Shown: positions 1-11,455, counted from the stretch's first letter. The stretch: 64,000 nucleotides of DNA from Escarpia spicata (GCA_963995525.1 OZ023214.1:13595267-13659266); one strand, 5' to 3'. Notes: generated from the sequence alone by a model not told the origin. Numbers and translations: made by a program.

Positions 1-316
1 AAAGCACTACCTGCTTGACCAACTCACCTCGTGTACAAAATTACAGCGCGTACCATGACGTCACTGCATCATGACATCACATGAAGGGATTACATTACAT
101 ACGCGCAAGTTCAATACAAGATCTAACCAAAGTACTACCTGAATAACCAACTCACCTCACGCACAAAATTACTGCGCATACCATGACGTCACTGCATCAT
201 GACGTCACATGAAGGGATTACATTACATACGCGCAAGTTCAATACAAGGTCTAACCAAAGCACTACCTGAATAACCAACTCACCTCGTGTACAAAATTAC
301 TGCGCGTACCATGACG
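1..316. repeat. 128-bp tandem repeat, about 2.5 copies
   Basis: Units start at 1, 129 and 257 with the shared beginning aaagcactacctg (one base varies). They hold near-identical text, including a run ending in ttcaatacaagatctaacc. The third copy breaks off near 316. Each unit carries ccatgacgtcactgcatcatgacgtca or a one-base variant, so perfect CRE palindromes TGACGTCA occur at 56-63, 184-191 and 200-207. The array probably continues to the left of the window. Confidence 0.9.
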
Positions 317-2036
317 GCATACAGGGTGCGTGTGCTTGCGACAAACAAACATGTCCAGACACGCCTCGAGTACGGGTTTTATAAGAGACACCAAATTTAT
401 AATTCCAAAATGATCGCTCTGTTCGAAAAAACGAGGCTATAGGCTCTGACATAACATAGTCCTATATGTAATCTACATTTCGTATATATTACTTCAAATA
501 AAATGGTCTCCGTTGAATTTATAACCCTTTTATTATATATTACGCCTTATTACAACACCACCTTTTCGACATGTCATAGTCAAACAAATAAAGGCTCGGT
601 CCCTTGGCGAAGCCTCGGCCTCCAGGTCAAGCAATCTCGTGTGTGATATATTCAAATGCTGTTCGTTATATGTTATTTTATTCAAAAAGTGGTGGCATAC
701 CTTTGCGATAAAAAAAAAATCCCTATGCTTTAACATGGTGAAAATTCGAAAAGTGGTCGGATACCTTTGCGATAAAATTCCCTATGCTTTAACATGGGAT
801 AAAAATGGCCTATGCTTTAACATGGGAAATACTTTTCCAAGCTCATTTGCATAACTAACCACGCACACAAGACCCAGCTCGCTCGTGATTGGTCATTTAC
901 ACTTCCTTCAGGGCGCGCCAAAGACCTCATTTGCATAATTGGCGCGAAAGTGTTTTGGCGTGGTCTGAAAGAAATCCCTATCTCTTAACATGGGGTTGCT
1001 CCTTTGATAATCCAACATCAATCATACACCACCTATATTACTACTAAGATGTGATGGCGGTATATGAGGATCTAGAACAATGAGTCTCCCGCTGCAGTCA
1101 CGGAGGAGTGCGTGCGGAAAAGGGATGGCCGGATAATTGTCCAATTTGAGGTTATTTTTTTACTAATATTGGTGTTTTTATTAGCGAAATGTTGGCTAAG
1201 GAGTACAATTGGAATAAAAATAGAAATTATTGTTTAACACTTGGTCCAGTTTTTGACGATTTGATACTGGTAAAACTATTTACCGTGAAATATCGGTCTA
1301 GTGGTAGATTTCGGCACTAACGCGGTACACAGTGAGATTACTCAAAAATGGCAGACATGACACATCTGAAAATGTAAATTGACTGTGAAGTATTTAAAAA
1401 GAATACGGATTGTTAAAAACGTACTCGAACCGGAAATGCTGACTTTAAATAAAACAAGACAGACGTATCCATTCAATATACACGTATTCATCCAAGTAAT
1501 GACCGACAGCAATTTTTCGGCGTGAGTTTAATGTAGTTACGCAATACAACAACATAATCGAGAGCGTGTGCAACTATTTAATCGAAAGTATGCAGTGTAG
1601 TGTCCCGGGATTCACTTATAATTTCTTAATCAAACGTGTCCGATTGGATCATTTATGGGGGAATAATTATTTACGTCATGGTACGGGTATCGCATACAAA
1701 TTGACGGCTTGTGCGCAGACGTCGTTGTCGTATTTACCATTGGTTTCAAATATCGTAACCGACAAGTTCATGAATTTCCGGTGAAAGTTTACCTTTTTGA
1801 TTGTCAATTGTGAAAGATTTGGTGTTGGGTGGTTTTGGGATTCAAACCATGTTTTCGTGTTTAACGGATCCATTAGCTACGCTACATTTTACCATTCACG
1901 TTGTACAATCCCCGCCGTATTCTTTTGACGTTCTTGTCCCCATGTTAGGTAATATATGTGACAAAACAAAGGGCAACGTTAGTCAAACGAGAAAGATTGA
2001 CCTGACACGTATATGCCGCCTTAGTAATGTAAAGGC
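317..2036. other. Non-coding stretch, no gene recognised
   Basis: No reading frame here resembles a protein family I know. Around 690-835 a short phrase (tttgcgataaaattccctatgctttaacatggg) recurs in three imperfect copies. Two CATTTGCATAA-type octamer-like words flank 845-935. The 72- to 127-codon frames between 1566 and 2184 have no homology I recognise, and the longest runs into a GT microsatellite. Confidence 0.6.
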
Positions 2037-2110
2037 GTGTGTGTGTGTATGTGTGTGCGTGCGTGCGTGCGTGCAGGTGTGTTCGGGTGTGTGTGCGCGT
2101 GCGTGCGTCC
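2037..2110. repeat. GT/GC dinucleotide microsatellite
   Basis: Alternating gtgtgtg and gcgtgcgtgc runs. They produce a spurious CVCVCV reading frame. Confidence 0.9.
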
Positions 2111-2370
2111 TTTCCTTCCTTTTAACCATTATCCCTGGTTCCCACGGCTCCGAAACGTCGCTTCGCCTGCCCAGAGTAACTTAGGGAAAGGTTGAGAGCC
2201 ATTTTTCACGTTTTCAGCAATAAACCAAAACCTATTATGGTTTTTAACATAACAAACTGCATTATCTTGGTTTCCAAGGATTTAGGCGCAACAGATGTAT
2301 CATTATTATTATTACTATAAATAATCGTGTATTCAAGACGTTGTCAACGGACAGTGGCAACATTAATAAT

Positions 2371-2503
2371 AACAATATTAAGGTAACTTCTTTTGAGCCT
2401 AAATCCTCGGAAACCATGCTCAGAGGCGCATAAATAAAAAAGAGTTAGTCAATATCAGAATTAATAAGCCATATTAAAGTCATCAACAGATGGATCGATA
2501 CGC
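2371..2503. repeat. Dispersed repeat, copy 1 (partner at 36545-36680)
   Basis: The text from aataacaatattaaggtaac through cagaggcgcataaata and agtcatcaacagatggatcgatacg matches 36545-36680 in order, with scattered substitutions. The shared blocks include ggtaact.cttttg.gcctaaat, cggaaac.a, tcagaggcg and atcatcaacagatg. This is an old interspersed repeat in the same orientation at both places. Confidence 0.75.
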
Positions 2504-2763
2504 CAGGGGGCTAAGGTGGATACGTAAGGTTATAAAGGTAAGTTTTTAAATGACGCTGAAATTGTATAATATTTTCAACTGATCTAACACTAAGATGGAG
2601 CAAATTCCAGAGAGTTGGTGCAGCAACTCATGCAAAAATGCTCTAGTTCCAATATTAGTATTGACTCTAGAAACAAAAAAGTAAATCAGAACTAGATGAT
2701 CGAAGCTAGAAAGGCGTTTTTACAGGAGTAAGCAATGGACACCCGCCCTATAAGGGCTTATGA

Positions 2764-2769
2764 GACAGT
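2764..2769. repeat. Target site duplication, left (GACAGT)
   Basis: GACAGT directly abuts the left terminus AGTAGTATGTAGGC of the palindromic element. The identical hexamer follows the right terminus at 16070-16075. Confidence 0.8.
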
Positions 2770-2844
2770 AGTAGTATGTAGGCATAGATGCGGCTCGCCC
2801 CGCCCCTTTTTAGGCCTCGCTCTATGCATAAAAAACGTGCTAAT

Positions 2845-3075
2845 CGTTTTCGGGAACATACTTATAAAAAAAGATCAAAGGGTTTTGTGTAACCTGATCG
2901 TTTTCGGGAACATACTTATAAAAAACGTGATTGATGGCCTGTCACTTTTGATTGAAGACCTTGAGGCGCCGCCTAACGGTCATCCCAGTGACCATTTTAC
3001 CCTAGCGGTCAACGTAGGACCTACCGAATCATATATATATGGGAACATACTTATAAAAACGTGATTGATGGCCTG
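2845..3075 (+). repeat. Subterminal repeats of the element, left
   Basis: The phrase gggaacatacttataaaa occurs three times (near 2855, 2908 and 3040), preceded twice by atcgttttc. The phrase cgtgattgatggcctgtcac with ttttgattga occurs twice. Mirror copies lie at 15765-16000. Repeated subterminal motifs are typical of transposase or integrase binding ends. The spurious 109-codon frame here is made of these repeats. Confidence 0.75.
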
Positions 3076-3149
3076 TCACTTTTGATTGATTACCCTTCCC
3101 TTGAGGTGCCGCCACCTAGCGGTTATTTCAGTGACTAATTGCTTACGTA

Positions 3150-3205
3150 TAATTATAATTAATAATAATTAATTAATTAATTAAATATTATTAATTAATT
3201 AATTA

Positions 3206-3236
<31 letters not shown>
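3150..3236. repeat. AT-rich microsatellite, left arm
   Basis: Runs of taat/aatta followed by (TA)n. The counterpart in the right arm is 15611-15690 and is slightly shorter. Confidence 0.9.
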
Positions 3237-3237
<1 letters not shown>

Positions 3238-3593
3238 GCTTATGTAAGCCTGTATATAACCACAACGGTTATAGCGGCGCTGCGCTCTAAACCCATTGTG
3301 TGAAAATAACCCCGCTGTACCCTATGTAGCAGCAGCGGCGCTCGCAGCAGTAGCAGCAGCCGTGACCTATGATCTGGTGGCCTAGTTTCTAAATATAGCC
3401 GTGCGGCGTAGCCGGAACGGTTTTAATATCAGGCGGCGTACAGCGTAGTTGGCGCTGTCAAACCGAAACGAATTATGTATTCAGCGATGAAACGTTTAAA
3501 AGCTGTACTCAGCGGCCTGTTAAGGCAGGGTGGTTATGTGCGGTGGATAGACGAATGGAAGCAAAACGGTGTAAGATTATTTGTTTTATTACA

Positions 3594-4247
3594 TTAGAAA
3601 GCATCACGGTGGCGTGAGAGCGCCCCAGGGGAGCGCGAACAGGCCATAATGGGTGCGCGACTCCACCCGAGCTGGCAGGCGACGGCGGTGGCAGGATTCG
3701 CGGGTGCACACGACATACAGGTTTGTTGTAGAGTGTTGTGTGTAGGCAGGTGTATTTCCTTTCCACGTCGAGGCAGGTGGATTGTGTGAAATAATGCATA
3801 TGAATAATGAGGAGTTTCCCAAGAACTAAATCACTGTTATTAATATAAAAGTAATTAATAAAGAATAGTTTAATACAAGAATAGCATATAAATAATATAA
3901 AAGTAATTAATATAAAACTTACCGATAGGATAAAAGACGAAATACCGCTGTACTAAATAAATAAAATAAAATAAAATAAAACTTACCGCTGTTCTTTGCA
4001 TATGAATAATGGAAGAGAACTAAATCACTGTTATTAATATAAGAGGAGAACTAAATCAATAATTAATAAAGAATAGTAATTAATAAAGAATAGCATATTA
4101 TTAATATAAAAGTAATTAATAAAGAATATAAAACTTACGGATAGGATAAAAGACGACTTACCGCTCTACTAAATAAATAAAATAAAATAAAACTTACCGC
4201 TGTTCTTTCGTGGAAGGTTGCTCAGACGTTGTGCTGCAGGTAGCCAT
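3594..4247 (-). CDS. Putative two-exon small gene in left arm (function unknown)
   Basis: On the minus strand an ATG at 4247 opens a 50-nt exon (4247-4198) encoding MATCSTPSEQ and more, ending at a GTAAGT donor in phase 2. An acceptor (gtgatttag) at 3826 opens a 232-nt exon (3825-3594) that stays in phase and stops at TAA, giving 93 codons in total. A polyadenylation signal AATAAA sits at 3585-3590, four bases past the stop. The predicted second exon contains a CMSC (CxxC) motif. Two other frames of the same exon are also open (72 and 96 codons), so the true frame is uncertain. The mirrored copy in the right arm has exactly the same exon lengths, which supports a real unit. I recognise no family. 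Transcription runs outward, towards the element end. Confidence 0.35.
3950..4200 (-). repeat. Tandem donor-bearing AT-rich block
   Basis: Read on the minus strand, a phrase with agcggtaagttttattttattttatttatttag recurs, along with taagtttta, ctttattaattac and gatttagttct. Each copy contains a consensus-like splice donor (ggtaagt) and an acceptor-like tttattta-g. It lies within the intron of the small minus-strand gene candidate. A related module occurs at 6176-6340 and 11546-11705. Confidence 0.6.
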
Positions 4248-4302
4248 GATTGAATGAAAATGAGCAACGACCGTTGCATGCATGCATTATTTCCTAAAGT
4301 CA

Positions 4303-5090
4303 TTTATGCGTTAAGCGCGCATGCGCGAAAATGACGTAAAAACATTGAATGCAAGAGATCGAAATAGCAATAAACGAAAATATAAATGCATGAAATGATG
4401 CGTTGTATAATATTATTTAGGGATCGGGCCTTTTGTGGTGTATAAATAATACAGAAACTCGATGTAAAAAGTCACATTTGTGAAAACGAATGTACTAAAG
4501 AGAACGCTGATTTTTTTTTCCTGCAGCAGAAACCGAATGGTGACGCAAAACAGCTGTGGCGCTTGATGTTATGCGTTAAGTGCGCATGCGCGAAAGCGAC
4601 GTAAAAACATTGAATGCAAAGAGTTCGAAATAGCAATAAACGGACATTTTAATACATGAAATGAAGCGTTGTATACGCTTAGTTAGGGCTAGGGCATCTT
4701 GTGGTGAATTAATAATAGAGAAATTCGAAGTAAAAGTCACATTTGACAACGAATGTACTAAAGCGACCGCTAATTTTTTTCTTCCTGAAGCGGATAACTA
4801 GAAACCGAATGGTGACGCATAAACAGCTGTGACGTTAATCGAGGGATCGCATATCGCGATCGGAATGTGAAGCTAGAACAATGCCATTTCAAAAACGATA
4901 CACGAACTATTAAAAGCATGAATTGAAGCGTTGTTTAGGATCAGTGGGAAATAGGATTCTGTGTAGTGCCATTATATTATAGAAATTCGATGTAAATAAA
5001 CGTTGGTGAACGAAAAGCACTACATGACCGTTCATTTTTTTCCGAAAGCAAAGACATCCGAGACTAGTCAGTTATGCGTTAGGCGAAATG
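4303..5090 (+). repeat. Three degenerate tandem repeats of about 265 bp
   Basis: Three copies begin near 4303, 4566 and 4830. Shared phrases include atgcgttaagcgcgcatgcgcgaaa, gaaatagcaataaacg, catgaaatgatgcgttgta, gatgtaaa.gtcacattt.., gaacgctgattttttttcct and gaaaccgaatggtgacgc. They occupy the space between the two diverging gene candidates. This could be a duplicated promoter/5' region or repeated intron-exon junctions, since each ends in a pyrimidine tract followed by cag/aag. Confidence 0.65.
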
Positions 5091-5175
5091 TTGTAATAGA
5101 ACCGTAAATTACATAATGGCATGGTGTTCAGCTTACGAAACGAACTTATTTAAAGCATGACATTTTCTTCTGTAG

Positions 5176-5830
5176 GAGGTGCGTCGCGTACTGCTGGACA
5201 GGTTAGCGAACAACGAGAGGATGCGTGCAAGGTATGCGGAGGTTGCCTTGTTCGTACAAACACTGCTGGACGGGGAAGTGGCGGATAGTGAGACGAAAGA
5301 TGCTGTGCTGATGGCCCGAGTTGCTAAAAAAAAGGGCGGACTAATCATAATAATGTGTGTTTGTAGGCGGCACGACAGTGCACCAGGCGTGAATGTATGT
5401 GCGAGTTCCTAGATGCTGACGGTGGTCGTAAAGATTAGTAGGACCTGCTTTGTGCTGTAGGGGTGCGTGCGTAGCGATAACGAGTTGGACGTTATCATCG
5501 AGGAGGCGCTAGGCGTACCACACATCGAATTGCCGACGTACGAGAGTCTGTACACGGTGTCGCCAACACCGCCGGAAGTGATACAACGTCAAGGCGTCGC
5601 GACGGCTCGGGGTCAGTTGGCCTTCCGCTATGAGCGGCACGCGATGTCCCTCCTCGCCGAACACCTCAGTGAGATGATTCTGGAGAGGGCGCGCGATCGA
5701 TGCGGCGCTGTATCTGGTCCAGTTCGTTTCGGACTGGCTGCTAGGCACGGACTGGCGCGACTACATCAACCGCGCTCTGCTGGAGTCGACCGTTCATACG
5801 TACATTCAGCGCAGGAGCGGACTCGAATAG
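5176..5830 (+). pseudogene. Spliced gene candidate of unknown function, left arm, broken
   Basis: Three acceptor-like sites (ttcttctgtag at 5175, tgtgtttgtag at 5366, tttgtgctgtag at 5460) each precede coding-like sequence rich in charged residues. The first block encodes a helical stretch starting RRVLLDRLANNERMRARY and is open from 5176 to 5412. The last block is open from 5461 with DNELDVIIEEALGVPHIE. Coding character moves to the +1 frame at about 5695-5705, where a clean helical and tryptophan-containing stretch continues to a TAG at 5828-5830. A polyadenylation signal AATAAA is at 5870-5875. The same frame change is present in the right arm, so either both copies inherited it, or conversion spread it, or a tiny intron is missed. 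No family recognised. Codon use is GC-rich compared with the AT-rich surroundings. Confidence 0.5.
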
Positions 5831-5869
5831 AACATTATGCTTGCTTTGTTTGCTATAACATTGGTTAAA

Positions 5870-5875
5870 AATAAA
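5870..5875 (+). terminator. Polyadenylation signal AATAAA
   Basis: AATAAA lies 40 bases after the TAG stop of the plus-strand gene candidate in the left arm, just before the 21-bp minisatellite begins. Confidence 0.5.
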
Positions 5876-6175
5876 AGCCGTTGTTTTGAATGTTGTACTA
5901 CGATGGCGACGCTTAATAAAACGTTGAAAATGTACTTTCCGTTCGACAGTCCCACACAGCTCCCTGAAAGTACCACACAATTTCCTGACAGTCCCACACA
6001 GCTCCTTGACAGTCACACACAGCTTCCGACAGTCACACGCAGTTCCCTGACAGTCCCACACAGTTACCCGACAGTCACACAAAACTCCTGACAGTCCCAC
6101 ACAGCTCCATAATAGTATTACACAGCTTCCTGACAGTCCCACACAGTTCCTGGCAGTCCCACACAGCTCCATGAC

Positions 6176-6340
6176 ATTTATTTTATTTAGTTCTTATTAT
6201 TTAGCAATAGACCGGTAAGATGCCTTTTACACGAGTCCTATTAATTATCTTTATTAATTAATAAGAACCTCATTAGTCATGTTTTGATTTAATTTGGGAA
6301 CCTCCTCATTAGTCACAGCGATATAGCGGTAGGATCTGGC
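6176..6340. repeat. AT-rich module inside the minisatellite, left
   Basis: This is the reverse complement of 11546-11705. It contains gaccggtaagatgcc, ctttattaattaataagaacctcattagtca and gggaacctcctcattagtca. It resembles the donor-bearing AT block of the arms (ggtaag, ctttattaatta, cctcattat), suggesting a duplicated arm fragment. Confidence 0.7.
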
Positions 6341-6424
6341 AGTCCCACACAGCTCCATGACAGTCCCACACAGTTTATGACAGTCCCACACAGCTTCCCG
6401 ACAGTCCCACACAGCTCCCTGGCT

Positions 6425-6660
6425 ACATGTTTCCCTTCCATACATTGTCTAACTTGTGACATGTTTGCCTTCCATACATGATCTAGCTTGTTACATGTTT
6501 GCCTTCCATACACGGACTAGTTTGTTACATATTTACCTTCCATACATGAACTAGCTTGTTACATGTCTGCCTTCCATATATGGTCTAGCTTGTTACATGT
6601 TTGCCTTTCATACATGGTCTAGGCTGTTACATGTCTGCCTTCCATACATGGACTAGGTTG
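6425..6660. repeat. 34-bp minisatellite, left (about 7 copies)
   Basis: The unit read on the minus strand is gtaacaagctagaccatgta followed by tggaaggcaaacat, 34 bp. It is the reverse complement of the array at 11221-11455. Units abut each other with no unique spacers. Confidence 0.9.
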
Positions 6661-7734
6661 TTACAGCTCCCTGACAGTCCCATACAGCTTCCGACAGTCA
6701 CACGCAGTTCCCTGACAGTCCCACACAGTTACCCGACAGTCACACAAAACTCCTGACAGTCCCACACAGCTCCATAACAGTATTACACAGCTTCCTGACA
6801 GTCCCACATAGTTCCTGGCAGCCCCACACAGCTCCATGACAGTTCCACACAGTTCCCGACAGTCACACACAGCTTCCCGACAGTCCCACACAGCTCCCTG
6901 AAAGTATCACACAGCTCCCTGACAGTCCCACACAGCTCCCTGACAGTCACGCACAGCTCCCTGACAGTCCCACACAGCTCTCTGACAGTCCCACACAGCT
7001 CCTGACCATCACACACAGCTCCTGACAGTCCCACACAGTTCCCTTACAGTCCCACTCAACTCTTGACAGTCAAACACAGCTCCCTGACAGTCCCACACAG
7101 TTCCGGTCAGTCCCACACAGCTCCCTGACAGTCTCACACAGCTCCCTGACAGTCCCACACAGCTTCCCGACAGTCCCACATAGCTCCCTGCAAGTACCAC
7201 ACAATTCCCTGACAGTTCCACACAGCTCCCTGACAGTCACACACAGCTCCCCGGCAGTTCCCTGACAATCCCTGACAGTCCCACACAGCTCCATGACAGT
7301 CCCACACAGCTCCTGACCATCACACACAGCTCCTGACAGTCCCACACAGTTCCCTTACAGTCCCACACAACTCTTGACAGTCAAACACAGCTCCCTGACA
7401 GTACCACACAGTTCGTTCCCTGTCAGTCCCAAACAGCTCCCTGACAGTCTCACACAGCTCCCGGACAGTCCCACACAGCTCTCTGACAGTCTCACACAGC
7501 TCCCCCTGACAGTCCCACACAGCTCCATAACAGTATTACACAGCTTCCTGACAGTCCCACACAGTTCCTGGCAGTCCCACACAGCTCCATGACAGTCCCA
7601 CACAGTTCCCGACAGTCCCACACAGCTTCCCGACAGTCCCACACAGCTCCCTGAAAGTACCACACAATTCCCTGACAGTCCCACACAGCTCCTGACAGTC
7701 CCACACAATTCCCTGCCTGTCCCATACAATTCTT

Positions 7735-7785
<51 letters not shown>

Positions 7786-8095
7786 CTCTCTGACAGTCCC
7801 ACACAGCTCCCTGACAGTCCCACACAACTCCCTGACAGCCACACACAGCTCCCTGACAGTCACACACAACTCCCTGACATTCCCACACAGCTCATGACAG
7901 TCAGGCACAGCTCCTGACAGTCACACACAGCTCCCTGACAGTCCCACACAGCGCCCTGCAGTCACACACAGTTCCCTGACAGTCCCACACAGTTACCCGA
8001 CAGACACACAAACTCCTGACAGTGCCACACAGCTCTCTGACAGTATCACACAGCTCCCTGACAGTACCACGCAGTTCCTCGTCAGTCCCATACAG

Positions 8096-8335
8096 GGGTT
8101 CTGTATGTATGTATGTATGTATGTATGTATGTAGGTATGTAGGAGCCGTCGCACCACGGCGCCGATACTCGTCTAACTCGTATAACTAACTAATTAACTC
8201 GTCTAACTCGTAGAGGGGTGGCGGGGGGTTCTGTATGTATGTATGTATGTATGTATGTAGGTATGTAGGGTAATAAAAACATACAATTCACACTTGTTTC
8301 CATCGTTTTTTATTACTACTACTATACACGTAAAA
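8096..8335 (+). repeat. TATG/ACTCGT module, copy 1
   Basis: (TATG)n, then gtaggagccgtcgcaccacggcgccgatactcgtctaactcg, then gaggggtggcggggggttctg and a second (TATG)n, ending in tacaattcacacttgtttcc and cgttttttat. Reverse-complement copies lie at 8852-9060 and 9796-10008. Confidence 0.85.
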
Positions 8336-8340
8336 GCGCG

Positions 8341-10008
8341 CAGTCCCACACAGCTCCCTGACAGTCACACACAGCTCCCCGGCAGTACCACACAATGCCC
8401 TGACAGTCCCACACAGCTCCCTGACAGTCCCACACAGCTCCTGACCATCACACACAGCTCCTGACAGTCACACACAGTTCCCTTACAGTCCCACAACTCT
8501 TGACAATCAAACACAGCTCCCTGACAGTACCACACGGTTCGTTCCCTGTCAGTCCCACACAGCTCCCTGACAGTCCCACACAACTCCCTGATAGTCTCAC
8601 ACAGCTCCTCCTGACAGTCCCACACAGCTCCATAACAGTATTACACATCTTCCTGACAGTCCCACACAGTTCCTGGCAGTCCCACACAGTTCCATGACAG
8701 TCCAACTCATTCCACACAACTTCCTGACAGTCTCACACAGCTCCTCCTGACAGTCCCACACAGCTCCATAACAGTATTACACATCTTCCTGACAGTCCCA
8801 CACAGTTCCTGGCAGTCCCACACAGCTCCATGACAGTCCCACGCAGTTCCCGATAAAAAAACGATGAAAACAAGTGTGAATTGTATGTTTTTATTACCCT
8901 ACATACCTACATACATACAAACATACATACATACAGAACCCCCCGCCACCCCTCTACGAGTTAAACGAGTTAGTTAGTTAGTTAGTTATACGAGTTAGAC
9001 GAGTATCGGCGCCGTGGTGCGACGGCTCCTACATACCTACATACATACATACACGCAGAACCCCTGTATGGGACTGACGAGGAACTGCGTGGTACTGTCA
9101 GGGAGCTGTGTGAGACTGTCAGGGAGCTGTGTGGCACTGTCAGGAGTTTGTGTGTCTGTCGGGTAACTGTGTGGGACTGTCAGGGAACTGCGTGTGACTG
9201 TCGGAAGCTGTGTGTGACTGTCAAGGAGCTGTGTGGGACTGTCAGGAAATTGTGTGGTACTTTCAGGGAGCTGTGTGGGACTGTCGAACGGAAAGTACAT
9301 TTTCAACGTTACACACAGCTCCCCGGCAGTACCACACAATGCCCTGACAGTCCCACACAGCTCCCTGACAGTCCCACACAGCTCCTGACCATCACACACA
9401 GCTCCTGACAGTCACACACAGTTCCCTGACAGTCCCACAACTCTTGACAATCAAACACAGCTCCCTGACAGTACCACACGGTTCGTTCCCTGTCAGTCCC
9501 ACACAGCTCCCTGACAGTCCCACACAACTCCCTGACAGTCTCACACAGCTCCTCCTGACAGTCCCACACAGCTCCATAACAGTATTACACATCTTCCTGA
9601 CAGTCCCACACAGTTCCTGGCAGTCCCACACAGTTCCATGACAGTCCAACTCGTTCCACACAACTTCCTGACAGTCTCACACAACTCCTCCTGACAGTCC
9701 CACACAGCTCCATAACAGTATTACACATCTTCCTGACAGTCCCACACAGTTCCTGGCAGTCCCACACAGCTCCATGACAGTCCCACGCAGTTCCCGATAA
9801 AAAACGATGAAAACAAGTGTGAATTGTATGTTTTTATTACCCTACATACCTACATACATACATACATACATACATACATACAGAACCCCCCGCCACCCCT
9901 CTACGAGTTAAACGAGTTAGTTAGTTAGTTAGTTATACGAGTTAGACGAGTATCGGCGCCGTGGTGCGACGGCTCCTACATACCTACATACATACATACA
10001 TACAGAAC
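8341..10008. repeat. Centre of the palindrome: about 944-bp duplicated minisatellite block
   Basis: The text from 8362 (acacagctccccggcagtacc) to about 9060 recurs from 9304 to about 10008, an offset close to 944. Each copy is a 21-bp minisatellite followed by the reverse-complement TATG module. Between them (9060-9303) is a minisatellite in the opposite orientation ending in cgaacggaaagtacattttcaacg. That is the same junction between array and arm found at 12918-12940. The centre therefore contains a second array/arm boundary, a trace of rearrangement. Confidence 0.8.
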
Positions 10009-11220
10009 CCCTGTATGGGACTGACGAGGAACTGCGTGGTACTGTCAGGGAGCTGTGTGAGACTGTCAGGGAACTGTGTGTGACTGCCGGGCACTGTGTG
10101 GGGCTGTCAGGGAGCTGTGTGTGACTGTCAGGAGCTGTGCCTGACTGTCATGAGCTGTGTGGGAATGTCAGGGAGTTGTGCGTGACTGTCAGGGAGCTGT
10201 GTGTGGCTGTCAGGGAGCTGTGTGGGACTGTCAGGGAGCTGTGTGGGACTGTCAGAGAGCTGTGTGGGACTGACAGGGAACGAACTGTGTGGTACTGTCA
10301 GGGAGCTGTGATTGACTGTCAAGAGTTGTGTGGGACTGTAAGGGAACTGTGTGGGACTGTCAGGAGCTGTGTGTGATGGTCAGGAGCTGTGTGGGACTGT
10401 CATGGAGCTGTGTGGGACTGTCAGGGATTGTCAGGGAACTGCCGGGGAGCTGTGTGTGACTGTCAGGGAGCTGTGTGGGACTGTCAGGGAATTGTGTGGT
10501 ACTTTCAGGGAGCTGTGTGGGACTGTCGGGAAGCTGTGTGGGACTGTCGGGAACTGTGTGGGACTGTCATGGAGCTGTGTGGGACTGCCAGGAACTGTGT
10601 GGGACTGTCAGGAAGCTGTGTAATACTGTTATGGAGCTGTGTGGGACTGTCAGGAGTTTTGTGTGACTGTCGGGTAACTGTGTGGGACTGTCAGGGAACT
10701 GCGTGTGACTGTCGGAAGCTGTGTGGGACTGTCAGGGAGCTGTGTGAGACTGTCAGGGAGCTGTGTGGGACTGACCGGAACTGTGTGGGACTGTCAGGGA
10801 GCTGTGTTTGACTGTCAAGAGTTGTGTGGGACTGTAAGGGAACTGTGTGGGACTGTCAGGAGCTGTGTGTGATGGTCAGGAGCTGTGTGTGACTGTCAGA
10901 GAGCTGTATGGGACTGTCAGGGAGCTGTGTGTGACTGTCAGGGAGCTGTGTGGGACTGTCAGGGAGCTGTGTGATACTTTCAGGGAGCTGTGTGGGACTG
11001 TCGGGAAGCTGTGTGTGACTGTCGGGAACTGTGTGGGACTGTCATGGAGCTGTGTGGGACTGCCAGGAACTGTGTGGGACTGTCAGGAAGCTGTGTAATA
11101 CTGTTATGGAGCTGTGTGGGACTGTCAGGAGTTTTGTGTGACTGTCGGATAACTGTGTGGGACTGTCAGGGAACTGCGTGTGACTGTCGGAAGCTGTGTG
11201 GGACTGTCAGGGAGCTGTAA
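10009..11220 (-). repeat. 21-bp minisatellite array, right of centre
   Basis: The same unit as on the left, but reverse complement (ctgtgtgggactgtcaggga). Further blocks lie at 11457-11545, 11706-11862 and 12833-12925. The reading frames over it are repeat artefacts. Confidence 0.95.
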
Positions 11221-11455
11221 CAACCTAGTCCATGTACGGAAGGCAGACATGTAACAGCCTAGACCATGTATGAAAGGCAAACATGTAACAAGCTAGACCA
11301 TATATGGAAGGCAGACATGTAACAAGCTAGTTCATGTATGGAAGGTAAATATGTAACAAACTAGTCCGTGTATGGAAGGCAAACATGTAACAAGCTAGAC
11401 CATGTATGGAAGGCAAACATGTCACAAGTTAGACCATGTATGGAAGGGAAACATG
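11221..11455. repeat. 34-bp minisatellite, right, short block
   Basis: About seven copies of gtaacaagctagaccatgta plus tggaaggcaaacat. This is the mirror of 6425-6660. Confidence 0.9.

Larger units (their letters stand above)
2770..5965 (+). repeat. Left arm of the giant palindrome
   Basis: This arm is reverse-complementary to 12893-16069 with only scattered substitutions and small indels. For example, the right arm lacks a 17-base block containing gcgcatgcgc that is present near 4318-4334 here. From the outside inward it contains subterminal repeats, an AT microsatellite, a minus-strand gene candidate, a donor-rich AT block, three about 265-bp repeats and a plus-strand gene candidate. Confidence 0.9.
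5945..8095 (+). repeat. 21-bp minisatellite array, left of centre (with inserted modules)
   Basis: The unit is cagtcccacacagctccctga with many one- and two-base variants (ttcc, aactcc, gtcacacac). It occupies 5945-6175, 6340-6422 and 6661-8095. A (CA)n run interrupts it at 7737-7780. Because 21 is a multiple of three, all six frames can stay open and give fake proteins such as repeated ELCGTVR or GLSGSCV. I see no sign that any of these is translated. Confidence 0.95.
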
